A DNA stretch of 64,000 bases from Hymenopus coronatus (taxonomy: Eukaryota > Arthropoda > Insecta > Mantodea > Hymenopodidae), in assembly GCA_030762935.1 (NCBI GenBank), contig CM060899.1:14367001-14431000 (forward strand), in the 5' to 3' direction. Under the pieces are notes generated by a model that was given only the letters and a program-made list of their open reading frames with translations, was not told where the DNA came from and made no database searches. Positions within the stretch are counted from its first letter, which is position 1, and each line of letters opens with the position of its first letter. Of this stretch, positions 23,083-33,750 are shown in pieces. A program made the translations under genes and the position numbers.

Positions 23083-25372
23083 AGAAATGGATGGTAGGAT
23101 TTAGGAACAGGGTGAGGAAGTCATAATACTGCTGAAGGACCTCCTGGGTGTCATTGGGATTAATGAGGAGGAGGGTGAGGAGGTTGAGTGCCTGATCCCT
23201 CGCGGTGTTCCAGGACATCCTGGTATGCTCCGTTCCGGGGCGGAACCTGGTGTTGAGCGGCTGCTCGACAGCAGGAGCATCGGAGCGTGGTGGTGGTCGA
23301 GGACGGGGCATCTCTGTTGGAGGCTGCCATGGTGAAGGCGTCCGCTCCCTCGGAACTGGTGTCTGGGGAGTTGATGGTCTGGGTGCTGGAATTCTCGTTG
23401 TCGGCTGCTGGGTAGATTGAGGCTGGGTATGAGGTTCTTGGTGAGGGGGAGGAGGCCAGCTCCTGGGATCCGCCTGTTGGTTATGATGGCGGTGCTGATG
23501 GCCCTGGGATGTGGCCCGCAGCCTATCGGCGAAGGCCAGATAGGCCGGACCGCCCCTGTAGCGCGCCCCGTGTCCCCTACCGTTACATAAGGCACAGTGC
23601 CTCATGTCCGGAGGTGTCCGGCAAGTGGTCGACTCGTGGTGAGCGGCGCACTTGGAGCAGGTTAGCGTTGGCGCCCTACAGTGGCTGGCGTGATGCCCTA
23701 GCAGCTGGCACTTCCTGCATTGCAGTGGGATAGGTGGCCGGTAGTAGTCTTCCACCTGTACCCTGAAATGCAGAACAGTTTTCAGGTGAGTAAGGCACCG
23801 TTGGTAGTCGTCCTCGGTGAGGAGCTCTGCAAGGTATATAGGGAGGGGAGTGCGGTTTCTGTCGAATCGGCTTAGTTGTGTCACACGGCCGACAGAGAAG
23901 TCCGAGGATAATAGCTCCTCCTTGACTTCTTTGTCTGCGCCGTCTAAAGGGAGGAGTTTGATCGCTACCCTGTAGGTCCTTTCCTCTGCGGGAGTTGTGA
24001 CGTGAAACTCGATTCTCTGTACCTGGAGGAACAGCACCAGGTTTCTGTAGTCTGCCGCGTTACGCATTCGCACGGCAAAGTCGTAAGTATGCGCCGCTTG
24101 TCGCACCGTGTAGTCCTCTGGGCGGAGCTGCTGGTCGAACCGCCTCAGTACTGCACTGAGGGTTGCAGAGTACCTGTGTCTGACGTATATGGGTGGGGGT
24201 AAGGTAGTCATCGCCGCCTCTGCAAATGTCCGACGAGGTGGTGCTTGTCTGTGTCCGTCGGTGGTGGGCGGAAGAGGTGTAGTCTGGGCTGTGGAAGGGG
24301 AGACGGAGTTTGGCTGGTGGTTCGGAGGTGGATTGGAAGTGGTGGTCTGTGTCGTCGTCCTTGGAAGGAGTGAGGGAGGGAGAGGGGTTGGGGTGATTGT
24401 GGGAGAGGAGGAGTTTGTGTGAGAGATCAAGGAAGTGGTTGAAGAGTTGGATGATGGGGTAGTGCGGTTGGGTGGGGAGCAGGGGTTTGGGAGGCGGAAA
24501 GAGGGAGCAGGGGTGCTAGAGAGCGAGGTGGGGGTAAGTTGGGAGTGGATTTGAGGTTGTGGGTGGAAGAGGAAAGAGAAGGGGGGAGAGCAGGTGCTGG
24601 GTTACTGCAGGATGTAGGGGTGGGAGAAGCAGGGACAGGTGCAAGTGGGATGGGTGAGCGGCTGCTGGAGGTGGGTGGAAAGAGGGTGCGAAAAGGCCGG
24701 GTGGGTGTGAAGCAGGAGGGAGGTGAGGGTGGGTGGGAAAAGGAAGCAAAGGTGGTTGAAGGTTTGCCGCGGAGGCGGGGATCAGTTGGTCTCGAGGGTC
24801 TTGAGGGAGTGGATTGTAGGGATCTGGAGTTGGTGGTTGGTCTAGATGTCCTGGAAGGGGTGGAAGAAGTGGTGGCTGATTTAGAGGGGCATAAGGGTCT
24901 GAGTATCCTCGAGGGGATGTGGGGGGAGAGGAAGGAGAGTTGGAGAGAGGAGTGGAGAGAACAGGCGTAGTGGTCCGGGGAGGTGACGGAGGTGGGAGAG
25001 AGGTGGATGGGTGCATAGGGGGAGAGGGGTCAGAAGAGAGGGGATCAGGTGGAGGGGGGTTTATGGAGGAGGAGGGAGGGAGGGTTGGCGAGGTGAGCAA
25101 AAGGATTCGGAAGAAGAGAGGGTGGCAGGGGGCGTGAAAGAGTTAGAGGGAAGAAGGGAGAGGTCGATTGGGTCATCGGGAGATGCCGGTCTGTTGGCCG
25201 CGGCCTCGGCCATGAGGTCCCGGTCAACAATGCCACCTGCGGTCATCAGGCTGGTCGGTGAGAGGGTTACCACTCGACCGAACTTCGTCATATGTTCGGA
25301 TGAGTGGGGGAAGGCTAAAAAGGAGAGTAAGGTGCTAATTGAGAGCTTTATTGCTGGTTTGGCTGTGAACAA
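23072..25372 (-). pseudogene. LINE ORF1: gag-like protein with proline-rich N half and CCHC knuckles
   Basis: The frame opens at ATG 25372 (FTAKPAIKLSISTLL), then passes through a long Pro/Ser/Thr-rich segment in a shifted frame (24516-25100), then returns to the first frame at about 24430 for the C half. The C half holds a globular RNA-binding part (YDFAVRMRNAADYRNLVLFL) and clustered knuckles: CRKCQLLGHHASHC, CSKCAAHHESTTC and CALCNGRGHGA. The last differs from the consensus. Two frameshifts in the low-complexity part break it, unless they reflect slippage. The C-terminal stop at 23072-23074 lies just after the ORF2 ATG, so the two ORFs overlap by 11 nt. In this family ORF1 binds the element RNA. 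Confidence 0.75.
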
Positions 25373-25701
25373 GAGGGGGTAGAAGCTTAAATATTAATAG
25401 AGGAGAGGAAAGAGAAGAGACTGAAGAAAGAGAAAAAGAGCGGCTAGTAGGCGCACAAAGGCGCGAGTGGCAGAGGACCGAACCCCAGAAAGGGGCGCCT
25501 TGGGGCCAGTTAGAAACTGTTGGCTATGGTCGTGCCACTCTACCAGTCTAGACCGTTGGTGCTAGTAGTCTGGCGCTGGCCGCTAGAGCAGACGTATGAG
25601 CCTTCGGGCTGCCGCTGAGTTGCCGGCAAGTGCTGGCAAAGGATCCGGTGGTTGATGATCTGGCGGCCGATCACGGAACCCCAATGCTATGGTATTATGG
25701 C

Positions 25702-27775
25702 TTTTTTTTTTTTTTTTTTTTAAGGGGCAGCCCCACACCCGCCGCCCCCGGTGACGATCATCCTCGGAGGCTACATCGTCTTCCCATGCACATGCTGTTA
25801 GGCTAGAACATGCGAAACATTCAAGAGCAAGGGGTGCTTGTTAGTGTAATGCTGTTAGTATTCGGGTTCCGCTGAGCACCCCGGTTAGTGACGGACAGAC
25901 TTCCTGGCTTGGCGCACACGCGCACAAACAAGTACGGGAAATTTCTGGGTGCTACTCATACCTAGGTCTGAGCAGCACCCAGGAGTACTGGGCTGTTAGT
26001 GTGTTTGAGGTGGTTATGGTATTAGGTTAGTTGGTGAATTACAGACGGACTGACTTGACGTCACACAATAATACTTGAAATATATACATGCTCTTGGCTA
26101 CGTGAGACGGACGGACTTGACATTAATACAGTTCTTGCTTGCCGTCATCTGGGCACTGTTAACTTTGAGTTTGTTGCTTGTGACAGCGATGGCTATTCTG
26201 GTGTTGGTCTCCTGACCGTTCATCGGGATGCGTTGTGTTGGTTGCTATGCAGGTAGAAAGAGAAGCAGAATTTGTTTAATTAGTCGGGTTCATGAGTCTG
26301 TATAGGTGTACAGCTATATCTATGGCTGAGGTGTTACTTGATAGGGATCTATCAAACAGGTGGAGTGGTCTGTGATGTTTATTGTCATCAGTTGTGTAGT
26401 TGCCTATTTGTTGTATAAGTGGGTTGTGATGCAGTTTGATGCGGTCGTAGAGGTCGGAGGCCAATTTTTTAATGAACTCTTCGAGTGTGTGCATCTTGAG
26501 TTCCTCATGTAGCTTTCTTGCCGGTGCGAAATTTGGTAGTTAGGTGGTCAGTCGTAGGATTTTATTTTGGAATTTATTTAGTGATGTGATAAGTGTTGGA
26601 GCAGCGTATCCCCATACAGGGCAGGCATAGGTTAGTATGGGTCGGATTAGAGTTTTATACAGTGTGAGACCAAGTTTAGGACTGAGGGCACTGTGGAGGT
26701 TAATGAGAGGATTAGTTTGCGTAGTTGAGCCTGAGCTTTGTGTCGAATGTCGGCTACGTGGGCTTTCCAGGTTAGACTTTGGTCCATTGTGAGGCCCAAG
26801 TATTTTACCTGAGGCAACCAGGAGATGTCTTCGCCAAATAGGTGTAACGGTCGGAGTGCGTGTGTAGGATATCTGTGTTTGTTTCTTTTTGTGAAGATGA
26901 TGCCTTGGGACTTTCGGTTGTTTACCTTTATACGCCATTTTTCAAGCCAAGGCTGTAGTGTGGTCAGTGTAATTTGGAGTCTGCTACGAATTAACTTGGG
27001 TTTGCCAGATTGGGCTGTGATGCAGGTATCGTCAGCATATAGGGATAGTTGGGTGTTGAGAGTTTTAGGGATGTCGTTTATATAGATGTTGAACAATACG
27101 GGTCCAAGTAGGCTGCCCTGGGGGACTCCCGCTCGCATTATATGTGGGTTGGACATGGTGTCGTCCACGGTTGAAACGAATTGCCTATCTCGGAGATAGT
27201 TTGCAATCAGTTTGATCATAGTGTCTGGTAGGCGGACGTTAATTAATTTCCGCAGGAGTCCACTATGCCACATTCGATCAAACGCGTTCTCTATGTCGAG
27301 CAATACTGCTCCTGTGGATTTGTTTATGTTGAATCCGTGTGTTATATGTTCAGTATTACGTAGTAGTTGAAGCGTGCTAGAATGTTTGGCACGGAAGCCG
27401 AACTACTCATTAATGACAATATTGTGTCTTTTCAGGAATGCGTTTAGTCGTTTTAGGACAATTTTCTCAAAGAGCTTGCTCAGTGTCTTTAGTAAGCTGA
27501 TGGGTCGATAGTTTTTAGGGTTAGTTAAGTTTTTATTCTTTTTAGGGAAGTGAAGAATTTTGGCTGTTTTCCAGGCTTCTGGGAAGAACCAGTTCTCAAG
27601 AGAGAAATTGAAGATTTGGGTGATTCTTTCCAGTGCTGTATCAGGAAGTTTTTTTAGTATGATGTTAGGTATGTCATCAAGTCCTGGTGCTTTACGATTG
27701 GGTAGGTGTCGGATGATCCATTTTATTTCAGGGGTGCAGGTTTTCCGTATCTTGCTATGCGTGCGAGCAATGTCC
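25702..27775 (-). mobile_element. LINE-2 in window: related Jockey-like element, 5' truncated
   Basis: The 3' end begins with a poly-T of 20 at 25702-25721 and a 3' UTR whose first bases (GGGGCAGCCCCACACCCGCC) closely match those of the neighbouring LINE (GGGGCGGCCCCACACCCGCC). It is truncated inside the RT of ORF2 at about 27775, where it meets PLE sequence. Divergence in the protein shows it is a sister family or old subfamily and not the same copy duplicated. Confidence 0.8.
26277..27775 (-). pseudogene. LINE-2 ORF2 fragment: reverse transcriptase
   Basis: The minus frames read RHLPNRKAPGLDDIPN, NPKNYRPISLLKTLSK, then VINE with a stop (near 27405) before FGFRAKHSSTLQLL. An open part (26647-27303) follows with DIENAFDRMWHSG, RAGVPQGSLLGPVLFN and an intact YADDT catalytic box. 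A frameshift near 26720 leads to the thumb-like C part (KTLIRPILTYACPVWGYAAP). A stop near 26540 precedes HTLEEFIKKLASDLYDR; the end is at 26277. The endonuclease is missing through truncation. Confidence 0.85.
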
Positions 27776-29976
27776 TGAACTTAATTGTAGGCCAGAATCG
27801 CGATTTAGATTATTTGTTTCAGATGAGATGGCTAAAGCTTCTTTTACTCTCCTTTCCCAGTAGTTCGAACACTTTGCCACTATTTTGGTGTTGGTAAAGT
27901 TAGCTCTGTGGCTTTGTTCTATATAGTGTTCAGCCAGTCCAGATTTTTCGGGTTGCATAAGGCTTATTGATCTTTGGTGTTCAGAAACGCGTGTGGCAAT
28001 AGTGCGTCCTGGTTGGCCAATGTACGCTGCGTTGCATTCACAAGGAATGTGGTAGACACCAAGTACTCTGAGAGCTAAATTATCTTTAACTGGCCTGACC
28101 AAATTTTTGATTTTAAGTGGTGACATATTTGTAGAGTAGTCTACTAATCTTTCCCGAAAAGTTGCTGGTAAACGGTATATAGGCTATGGCGGCTGGCTTG
28201 TCTTTTTGTTGAGTGTTCTTGCTGGGATTTCTTTTTCGTCTGGCTCTTTTCAGTGCTGATGTGATGTCCTTGGCTGAATATCCATTTTGTTGGAGTGTGA
28301 ATTTTAGGTTTTGAAATTCCGTTTGCAGATTATCTGTGTCTGAAACTGCTCTATGTGCCAATGTGTTGAGAATGCCCATTCGTTGTGACTTATGGTGGAA
28401 GCTGTTTGCGTTGAGATAAAGATCCGTGTGTGTAGGTTTTCGGTAGACGGCATGACCAAGAGTTCCGTCCGCTTTTCTGGTAACCAGAATGTCCAGAAAG
28501 GGGAGGGAAGTATTTTTCTCAACTTCCATTGCGAATTGTATTTGTGATCTGAGGATATTTAGGTCTGCAAGAAAATCTGGAAGAGTGCAGTCCATGCGGC
28601 CAAATTACAAATGTATCATCTACATATCTGTAAAAATGTGTAGGTTTTAATAGGGCTGTGTTAAGTGTTTCATGCTCCAGAAACTCCATATAGAAGTTGG
28701 CAATAGCTGGTGACAGAGGAGAGCCCATGTCAACACCGTCTGTCTGCTCGTAGTAGTTGATGCCATACAGAAAATAAGTGGAAGTAAGTGTGTGACTAAA
28801 CAGTGCAGTAATACCAGGTGGAAAGTGTTCTGACAATAGTTGTATTGTTTCCGCAAGGGGAACTCTGGTGAAGAGAGATACCACATCGAAACTAACCAAC
28901 AGGTCCGATGGCTTCACTTTGATGCTGCCAAGAACTTCAGCGAATTGTATAGAGTTCTTCACATGGTGTACACACTTACCTACTATTGGTTGCAGCAGAT
29001 GTGCCAGATGACGAGCTAGGCGATAGGTAGGGCTGCCAATAACGTCCACTAAGGGCCTTAGAGGTATCCCAGGCTTATGGATCTTCGGGAGACCATATAA
29101 TCTGGGAGGTATGGAGGCAGATGGCGAGACCGTCTTCTGAACATCAGGAGGAAGGCTGGATTTCTTAGTTAGCTGGATGGTGCGTCTTTCTACAGAGTTG
29201 GTAGGATCCTTTTTAATGGTTTTGTATGCAGGATCGTCCAGTAGTTGTTGAACCTTTTCTTGGTATTGCACGGAAGAGAGGAGTATCGATGCATTCCCTT
29301 TATCAGCTGGTAAAACAACCAAGTTGTCGTTTTTTCGAAGGGAATGTAAGGCCTTACTTTCTTCTCGGCTGATGTTTGAAGTAGGTAGGGTTGCTTTTTT
29401 GTAAGCTCTTGCTATCTCACGGCGTATTTCTTCTGCACTTGCTGATGGAAGTTGACAAATGGCGCTTCAATAGAACTGATGGTGTCTGCCACTGATATTT
29501 GCTTAGGCGTGGGAGCGAAGTTGAGCCCTTTAGCTAGAACGGAGGTGCTAGGTTCGTCTAGCTGGAGATCGGTAAGGTTGCAGATGATACGATCAGTGTC
29601 CAATGGTGGTACAGGTTCATTTTGCTTAGATAGACTTGCAAATTTCTTAGATTGCCGCTTAGTGCAACGCAGTAGAATAGCATTGTCTTGTGCAAAAGAG
29701 GAGTGGTCAACTCTGTCCCAATCTAGAGGTGAAAGCTTGCTAGAAAGAAGCCAAAATGATTCCAGTAACTTCTGATCAACGATAGACAGTTCATGACGGG
29801 TATGCTTGATTCGTTCTCTTACCAGGGCTAAGCTAGCGCGTCTAAGTATTTTAGATGTTGAGCCATTTTTCACTGGGTAACGAAGTCTCACAAACTTGGG
29901 CGTAATTTCTTTGTCTTGGCACCTGGATAAGAACGCCAAGGAGCTGAGTAATTTACGTTTCTTTTCGCCCGAGAAG
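27776..29976 (-). pseudogene. PLE reverse transcriptase/GIY-YIG ORF, minus copy, frameshifted
   Basis: PLEs encode one protein with RT and a C-terminal GIY-YIG endonuclease. Here it is spread over four minus frames: 29412-29939 (N region, ITPKFVRLRYPVK), 28519-29322 (RT: VVLPADKGNASILLSS, SFDVVSLFTRVPL, GSPLSPAIANFYME, and the catalytic RYVDDTFVIW), 28113-28595 (PFLDILVTRKADGTLGHAVY, RKPTHTDLYLNANSFHHKSQ), and 27776-28126 (GIY-YIG part: GVYHIPCECNAAYIGQ and GRTIATRVSEH). Three frameshifts separate them. In the RT, MGS is preceded by GVD where the plus copy has GVA. The start is lost at the junction with the plus copy. The end is cut by the LINE at 27775. Confidence 0.9.
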
Positions 29977-30075
29977 ATTTTGAATTAATACGTCGCCAGG
30001 AAAGCTTCAGTTCTTATTTTAAATTCCTTTACGGGAAAGAAATTTACCAGGCAATTAGGAAACATCAAGACCTAC

Positions 30076-32319
30076 GCGAAAAGAAAGGTAAATTACTCAG
30101 CTCCTTGGCGTTCTTATCCAGGTGCCGAGACAAAGAAATTACGCCGAAGTTTCTGAGACTTCGTTACCCAGTGAAAAAAGCATCAACATCTAAAATACTT
30201 AAGACGCGCCAGCTTAGCCCTGGTAAGAGAACGAATCAAGCATACCCGTCATGAACTGTCTATCGTTGATCAGAAGTTACTGGAATCATTTTGACTTCTT
30301 TCTAGCAAGCTTTCACCTCTAGATTGGGACAGAGTTGACCACTCCTCTTTTGCACAAGGCAATGCTACTCTACTGCGTTGCACTAAACGGCAATCTAAGA
30401 AATTTGCAAGTCTATCTAAGCAAAATGAACCTGTACCACCATTGGACACCGATCGTATCATCTACAACCTTACCAATCTCCAGCTAGACGAACCTAGCAC
30501 CTCCGTTCTAGCTAAAGGGCTCAACTTCGCTCCCACGCCTAAGAAAATATCAGTGGCAGACACCATCAGTTCTATTGAAGCCGCCATTTGTCAACTTCCA
30601 TCAGCAAGTGCAGAAGAAATACGCCGTGAGGTAGCAAGAGCTTACAAAAAGGCAACCCTATCTACTTCAAACATCAGCCGAGAAGAAAGTAAGGCCTTAC
30701 ATTCCCTTCGAAAAAACGACAACTTGGTTGTTTTACCAGCTGACAAAGGGAATGCATCGGTACTCCTCTCTTCCGTGCAATACCAAGAAAAGGTTCAACA
30801 ACTGCTGGACGATCCTGCATACAAAACCATTAAAAAGGATCCTACCAACTCTGTAGAAAGACGCACCATCCAGCTAACTAAGAAATCCAGCCTTCCTCCT
30901 GATGTTCAGAAGACGGTCTCGCCATCTGCCTCCATACCTCCCAGATTATATGGTCTCCCGAAGATCCATAAGCCTGGGATACCTCTAAGGCCCATAGTGG
31001 ACGCTATTGGCAGCCCTACCTATCGCCTAGCTCGTCATCTGGCACATCTGCTGCAACCAATTTTAGGTAAGTGTGTACACCAAGTGAAGAACTCTATACA
31101 ATTCGCTGAAGTTCTTAACAGCATCAAAGTGAAGCCATCGGACCTGTTGGTTAGTTTCGATGTGGATTCTCTCTTCACCAGAGTTCCCCTTGCGGAAACC
31201 ATAGAACTATTGTCAGAACACTTTCCACCTGGTATTACGGTACTGTTTAGTCACACACTTACTTCCACTTATTTTCTGTATGGCAACAACTACTACGAGC
31301 AGACAGACGGTGTTGCCATGGGCTCTCCTCTGTCACCAGCTATTGCCAACTTCTATATGGAGTTGCTGGAGCATGAAATACTTAACACAGCCCCATTAAA
31401 ACCTACACATTTTTACAGATATGTAGATGATACATTTGTAATTTGGCCGCATGGACTGCACACTCTTCCAGATTTTCTTGCACACCTAAACAGGCTCAGA
31501 TCACAAATACAATTGACAATGGAAGTTGAGAGAAATGCTTCCCTCCCCTTTCTGGACATTCTGGTTACCAGAAAAGCGGACGGAACTCTTGGTCATGCCG
31601 TCTACCGAAAACCTACACACACGGATCTTTATCTCAACGCAAACAGCTTCCACCATAAGTCACAATGAAAGGGCATTCTCAACACATTGGCACATAGAGC
31701 AGTTTCAGACCCAGATAATCTGCAAATGGAATTTCAACACCTAAAATTCACACTCCAACAAAATGGATATTCAGCCAAGGACATCACATCAGCACTGAAA
31801 AGAGCCGGACGAAAAAGAAACCCCAGCAAGAACACTCAATAAAAAGACAAGCCAGCCGCCATAGCCTATATACCGTTTACCGGCAATTTTTCGGGAAAGA
31901 TTAGTAGACTACTCTACAAATATAATGTCAAAACCATCCATAAGCCACCACCTAAAATAAAAAATTTGGTCAGGCCAGTTAAAGATAATTTAGCTCTCAG
32001 AGTACCTGGTGTCTACCACATTCCTTGCGAATGCAGCACAGCGTACATTGGACAAACAGGACGCACTATTGCCACCCGTGTTTCTGAACACCAAAGATCA
32101 ATAAGGCTTATGCAACCCGAAAAATCTGGACTGGCTGAACACTGTATAGAACAGAGCCACAGAGCTAACTTTACCAACACTAAGATAGTGGCAAAGTGTT
32201 CGAACTACTTGGAAAGGAGAGTAAAAGAAGCTTTAGCCATCTCATCTGAAACAAATAATCTAAATCACGATTCTGGCCTACAATTAAGTTCACCAATGTT
32301 AAAGAGCCTTAATACCTAA
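30076..32319 (+). pseudogene. PLE reverse transcriptase/GIY-YIG ORF, plus copy, nearly intact
   Basis: The protein would be about 750 residues with RT and a C-terminal GIY-YIG nuclease. From about 30076 the frame reads EKKGKLLSSLAFLSRCRDKE. A one-base insertion near 30200 is followed by a frame that stays the same to 32319. It is interrupted only by TGA at 30292-30294, TGA at 31666-31668 and TAA at 31840-31842. Compared with the minus copy, these are TGG to TGA, CGA to TGA and CAA to TAA, all transitions. The RT has SFDVDSLFTRVPL, GVAMGSPLSPAIANFYME and YVDDTFVIW. The nuclease has GVYHIPCECSTAYIGQTGR, with the paired GVY and YIG motifs and the Arg after them. The few defects indicate recent activity. 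Confidence 0.9.
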
Positions 32320-32540
32320 TCCTCTACCTGCAGTCTTCCAAGACTTAATTTCTAGCAGGTGCGTGCTCAAACACAAAACATTAGCCGAATAACTGCTATA
32401 AATAGTTTTCTACGAAGTCCGTGCCCATGTCTCAGTCATCTTAAATACCAGGCCATAATATCACGCGAACCAATCAGATGTTAGCTTCATCCCAGCTCTT
32501 ATAAATACCAGTCTCCGCAAGGTCAAATCATCAGTTCACC

Positions 32541-32581
32541 CTGAAGACGAGGATGATGCACTTCTTTGAAACGTTGGTGTC
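32541..32581 (+). other. Hammerhead-like core, plus PLE copy (candidate)
   Basis: This segment is the counterpart of 19375-19415: CTGAAGA, a stem with two weakened pairs compared with the other copy, GAAA, AC, a loop and GTC. The weaker stem shows that this copy is diverging. The same reservation about stem I applies. Confidence 0.3.
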
Positions 32582-32625
32582 AAGCCAAGTCTTTACCTGG
32601 CTAGAAGCCCGAGAAGATTTTATAT

Positions 32626-32638
32626 TTATGCTTTCTTT
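32626..32638. repeat. Target-site duplication, right, of the PLE dimer
   Basis: TTATGCTTTCTTT, identical to 19283-19295. Confidence 0.8.
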
Positions 32639-32824
32639 GTTTACACAAAATTGTTGGTGACCAGTCAGCTAATTCCCATAAATAATAACAAGATGGTGAA
32701 CTGCATACATAAAGCCCTTGTCCTGCTCTTGTTATCAGTGAAGAAAAAGTAAGTAAACATCATACTATATCACTTAATGCCCACAACATACTGTGACAGT
32801 TCAGAGTGTAGCTGCACTCAGACT

Positions 32825-33435
32825 CACCTTGGTGCCAATCATGATCTAATCATGGTCTGAACATTTTGCAAGAATTGCTAACCATGATCTAATGATATTG
32901 TTATTTTCATATATTTTAACTCTGGCAGCAGGAAGGTCTGTGTACTTCATATATCACAGACCATACAGAATAGTTTTCTGGAACGTTTCAGGACACACAC
33001 GTGTTTTTGTGTGTGTATGTTTTTGGGACCTTTTTTTTTGAAGTTTTCAGGTATCAGCTAACTTGAATTAATTTTTTTCTATTTTAAAAAATAAAACATG
33101 AACAAAACAGGATGCTGTTTACATAAAGAAATATCTCTACTTTCATTTAATTAGCCAGAACTTTCTGTGTAGTAAGGTTTTGCAGGCCTAATTATTGATT
33201 ATTTTGGGATTTTTAATTTTATTTTGAATTTTTTCTTGTACTTTTAATATCTTAAAAATGTTGAAAGGACTTCTCATCCATAATAATGCACATTATACAC
33301 CAGACAAAAGGGTTTTCTTAAAATGAAAAGAGATTCAGCTCTCTATGCCATTTTGTACTCATTTTATTACTAATAATTTAAAACCCCGCATTCTACTCTA
33401 AAATTACATTTTGCTATTTGGCTGACATAAAAGAG
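32825..33435 (+). mobile_element. piggyBac-type non-autonomous element, copy 1, internally deleted
   Basis: The left end CCAATCATGATCTAATCATG and the right end TTTGGCTGACATAAAAGAG next to TTAA (33436-33439) match the other copies. The interior with the coding remnant is deleted; the retained right part has GTGTAGTAAGGTTTTG and AAGGACTTCTCATCC, shared by all copies. The left terminal bases are diverged and a left TTAA is not intact. Confidence 0.7.
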
Positions 33436-33750
33436 TTAAGCATACAGGGTGATTCATCGGTAGTTGTAAGCCTTGAAGCATGAGACACCAGCTGGTGCAG
33501 GCAAGAATTGTCTAGCAGCTTCAGCTAACTTCCAGAAATTTCTCTGATGTCATTTATAGTTATAAAACTAAGGCAGAGTTGCAATCTGTGGTAAATCAGA
33601 ATAATCAGTCCGGCTTTGATTGGAGTATTAGCATGCGGTGTCATGTGAGCATGTTTGCTTTAGTGAATTAAAAACTTTAATTTCAACCAAATAGTAAGTC
33701 AATAAAGTCACTGATGTCAGGAGTGGGATTTTTATGAAAAGATACAGAAG

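Larger units (their letters stand above)
19505..25692 (-). mobile_element. LINE-1 in window: Jockey-like non-LTR element, near full length
   Basis: Orientation is minus. The 3' end is a poly-T of 10 at 19505-19514 (poly-A in sense) after a 3' UTR from about 20335 down. The element holds a gag-like ORF1, an APE endonuclease plus RT ORF2, and a 5' region ending about 25692. TATTATGGC occurs at 19496-19504 and 25693-25701 as a 9-bp target duplication. The APE endonuclease and single CCHC-rich ORF1 fit the Jockey/I group; the exact clade is not determined. Confidence 0.8.
19296..32625. mobile_element. Head-to-head inverted Penelope-like dimer with nested LINEs
   Basis: Two copies of one Penelope-like element (PLE) lie in opposite orientation with their 5' sides meeting at about 29976. 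The left copy (minus) runs from 29976 down to 19296 and is split by LINE sequence at 19505-27775. The right copy (plus) runs from 29977 to 32625. A single 13-bp target duplication encloses the pair, so they inserted as one unit. The left end carries an extra tail (AAAATAAGAACTGAAGCTTT, then on to about 19335) before the shared pLTR end. The right end stops at GAGAAGATTTT without the tail. Confidence 0.8.
29977..32625 (+). mobile_element. Penelope-like element, plus copy
   Basis: It starts with a pLTR fragment (CGAGAAGATTTTGAATTAAT, then the tail AAGCTTCAGTTCTTA) at 29977-30025, a 5' leader, one long ORF, a 3' UTR from 32320 and a terminal pLTR ending GAGAAGATTTT at 32625. The 3' UTR contains the full 160 bp (about 32292-32451) that is missing around the LINE in the minus copy. 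Confidence 0.85.

Noticed and set aside
23205..25382. Several long plus-strand frames rich in Gly, Glu and Arg
   Set aside because: They are complements of the proline-rich LINE ORF1; the G/A-rich strand keeps frames open by composition.
29452..29775. Plus-strand frame of 107 codons, with a near-identical one on the minus strand at 30270-30461
   Set aside because: Both are antisense to the same stretch of the two inverted PLE copies, which explains why they match each other.
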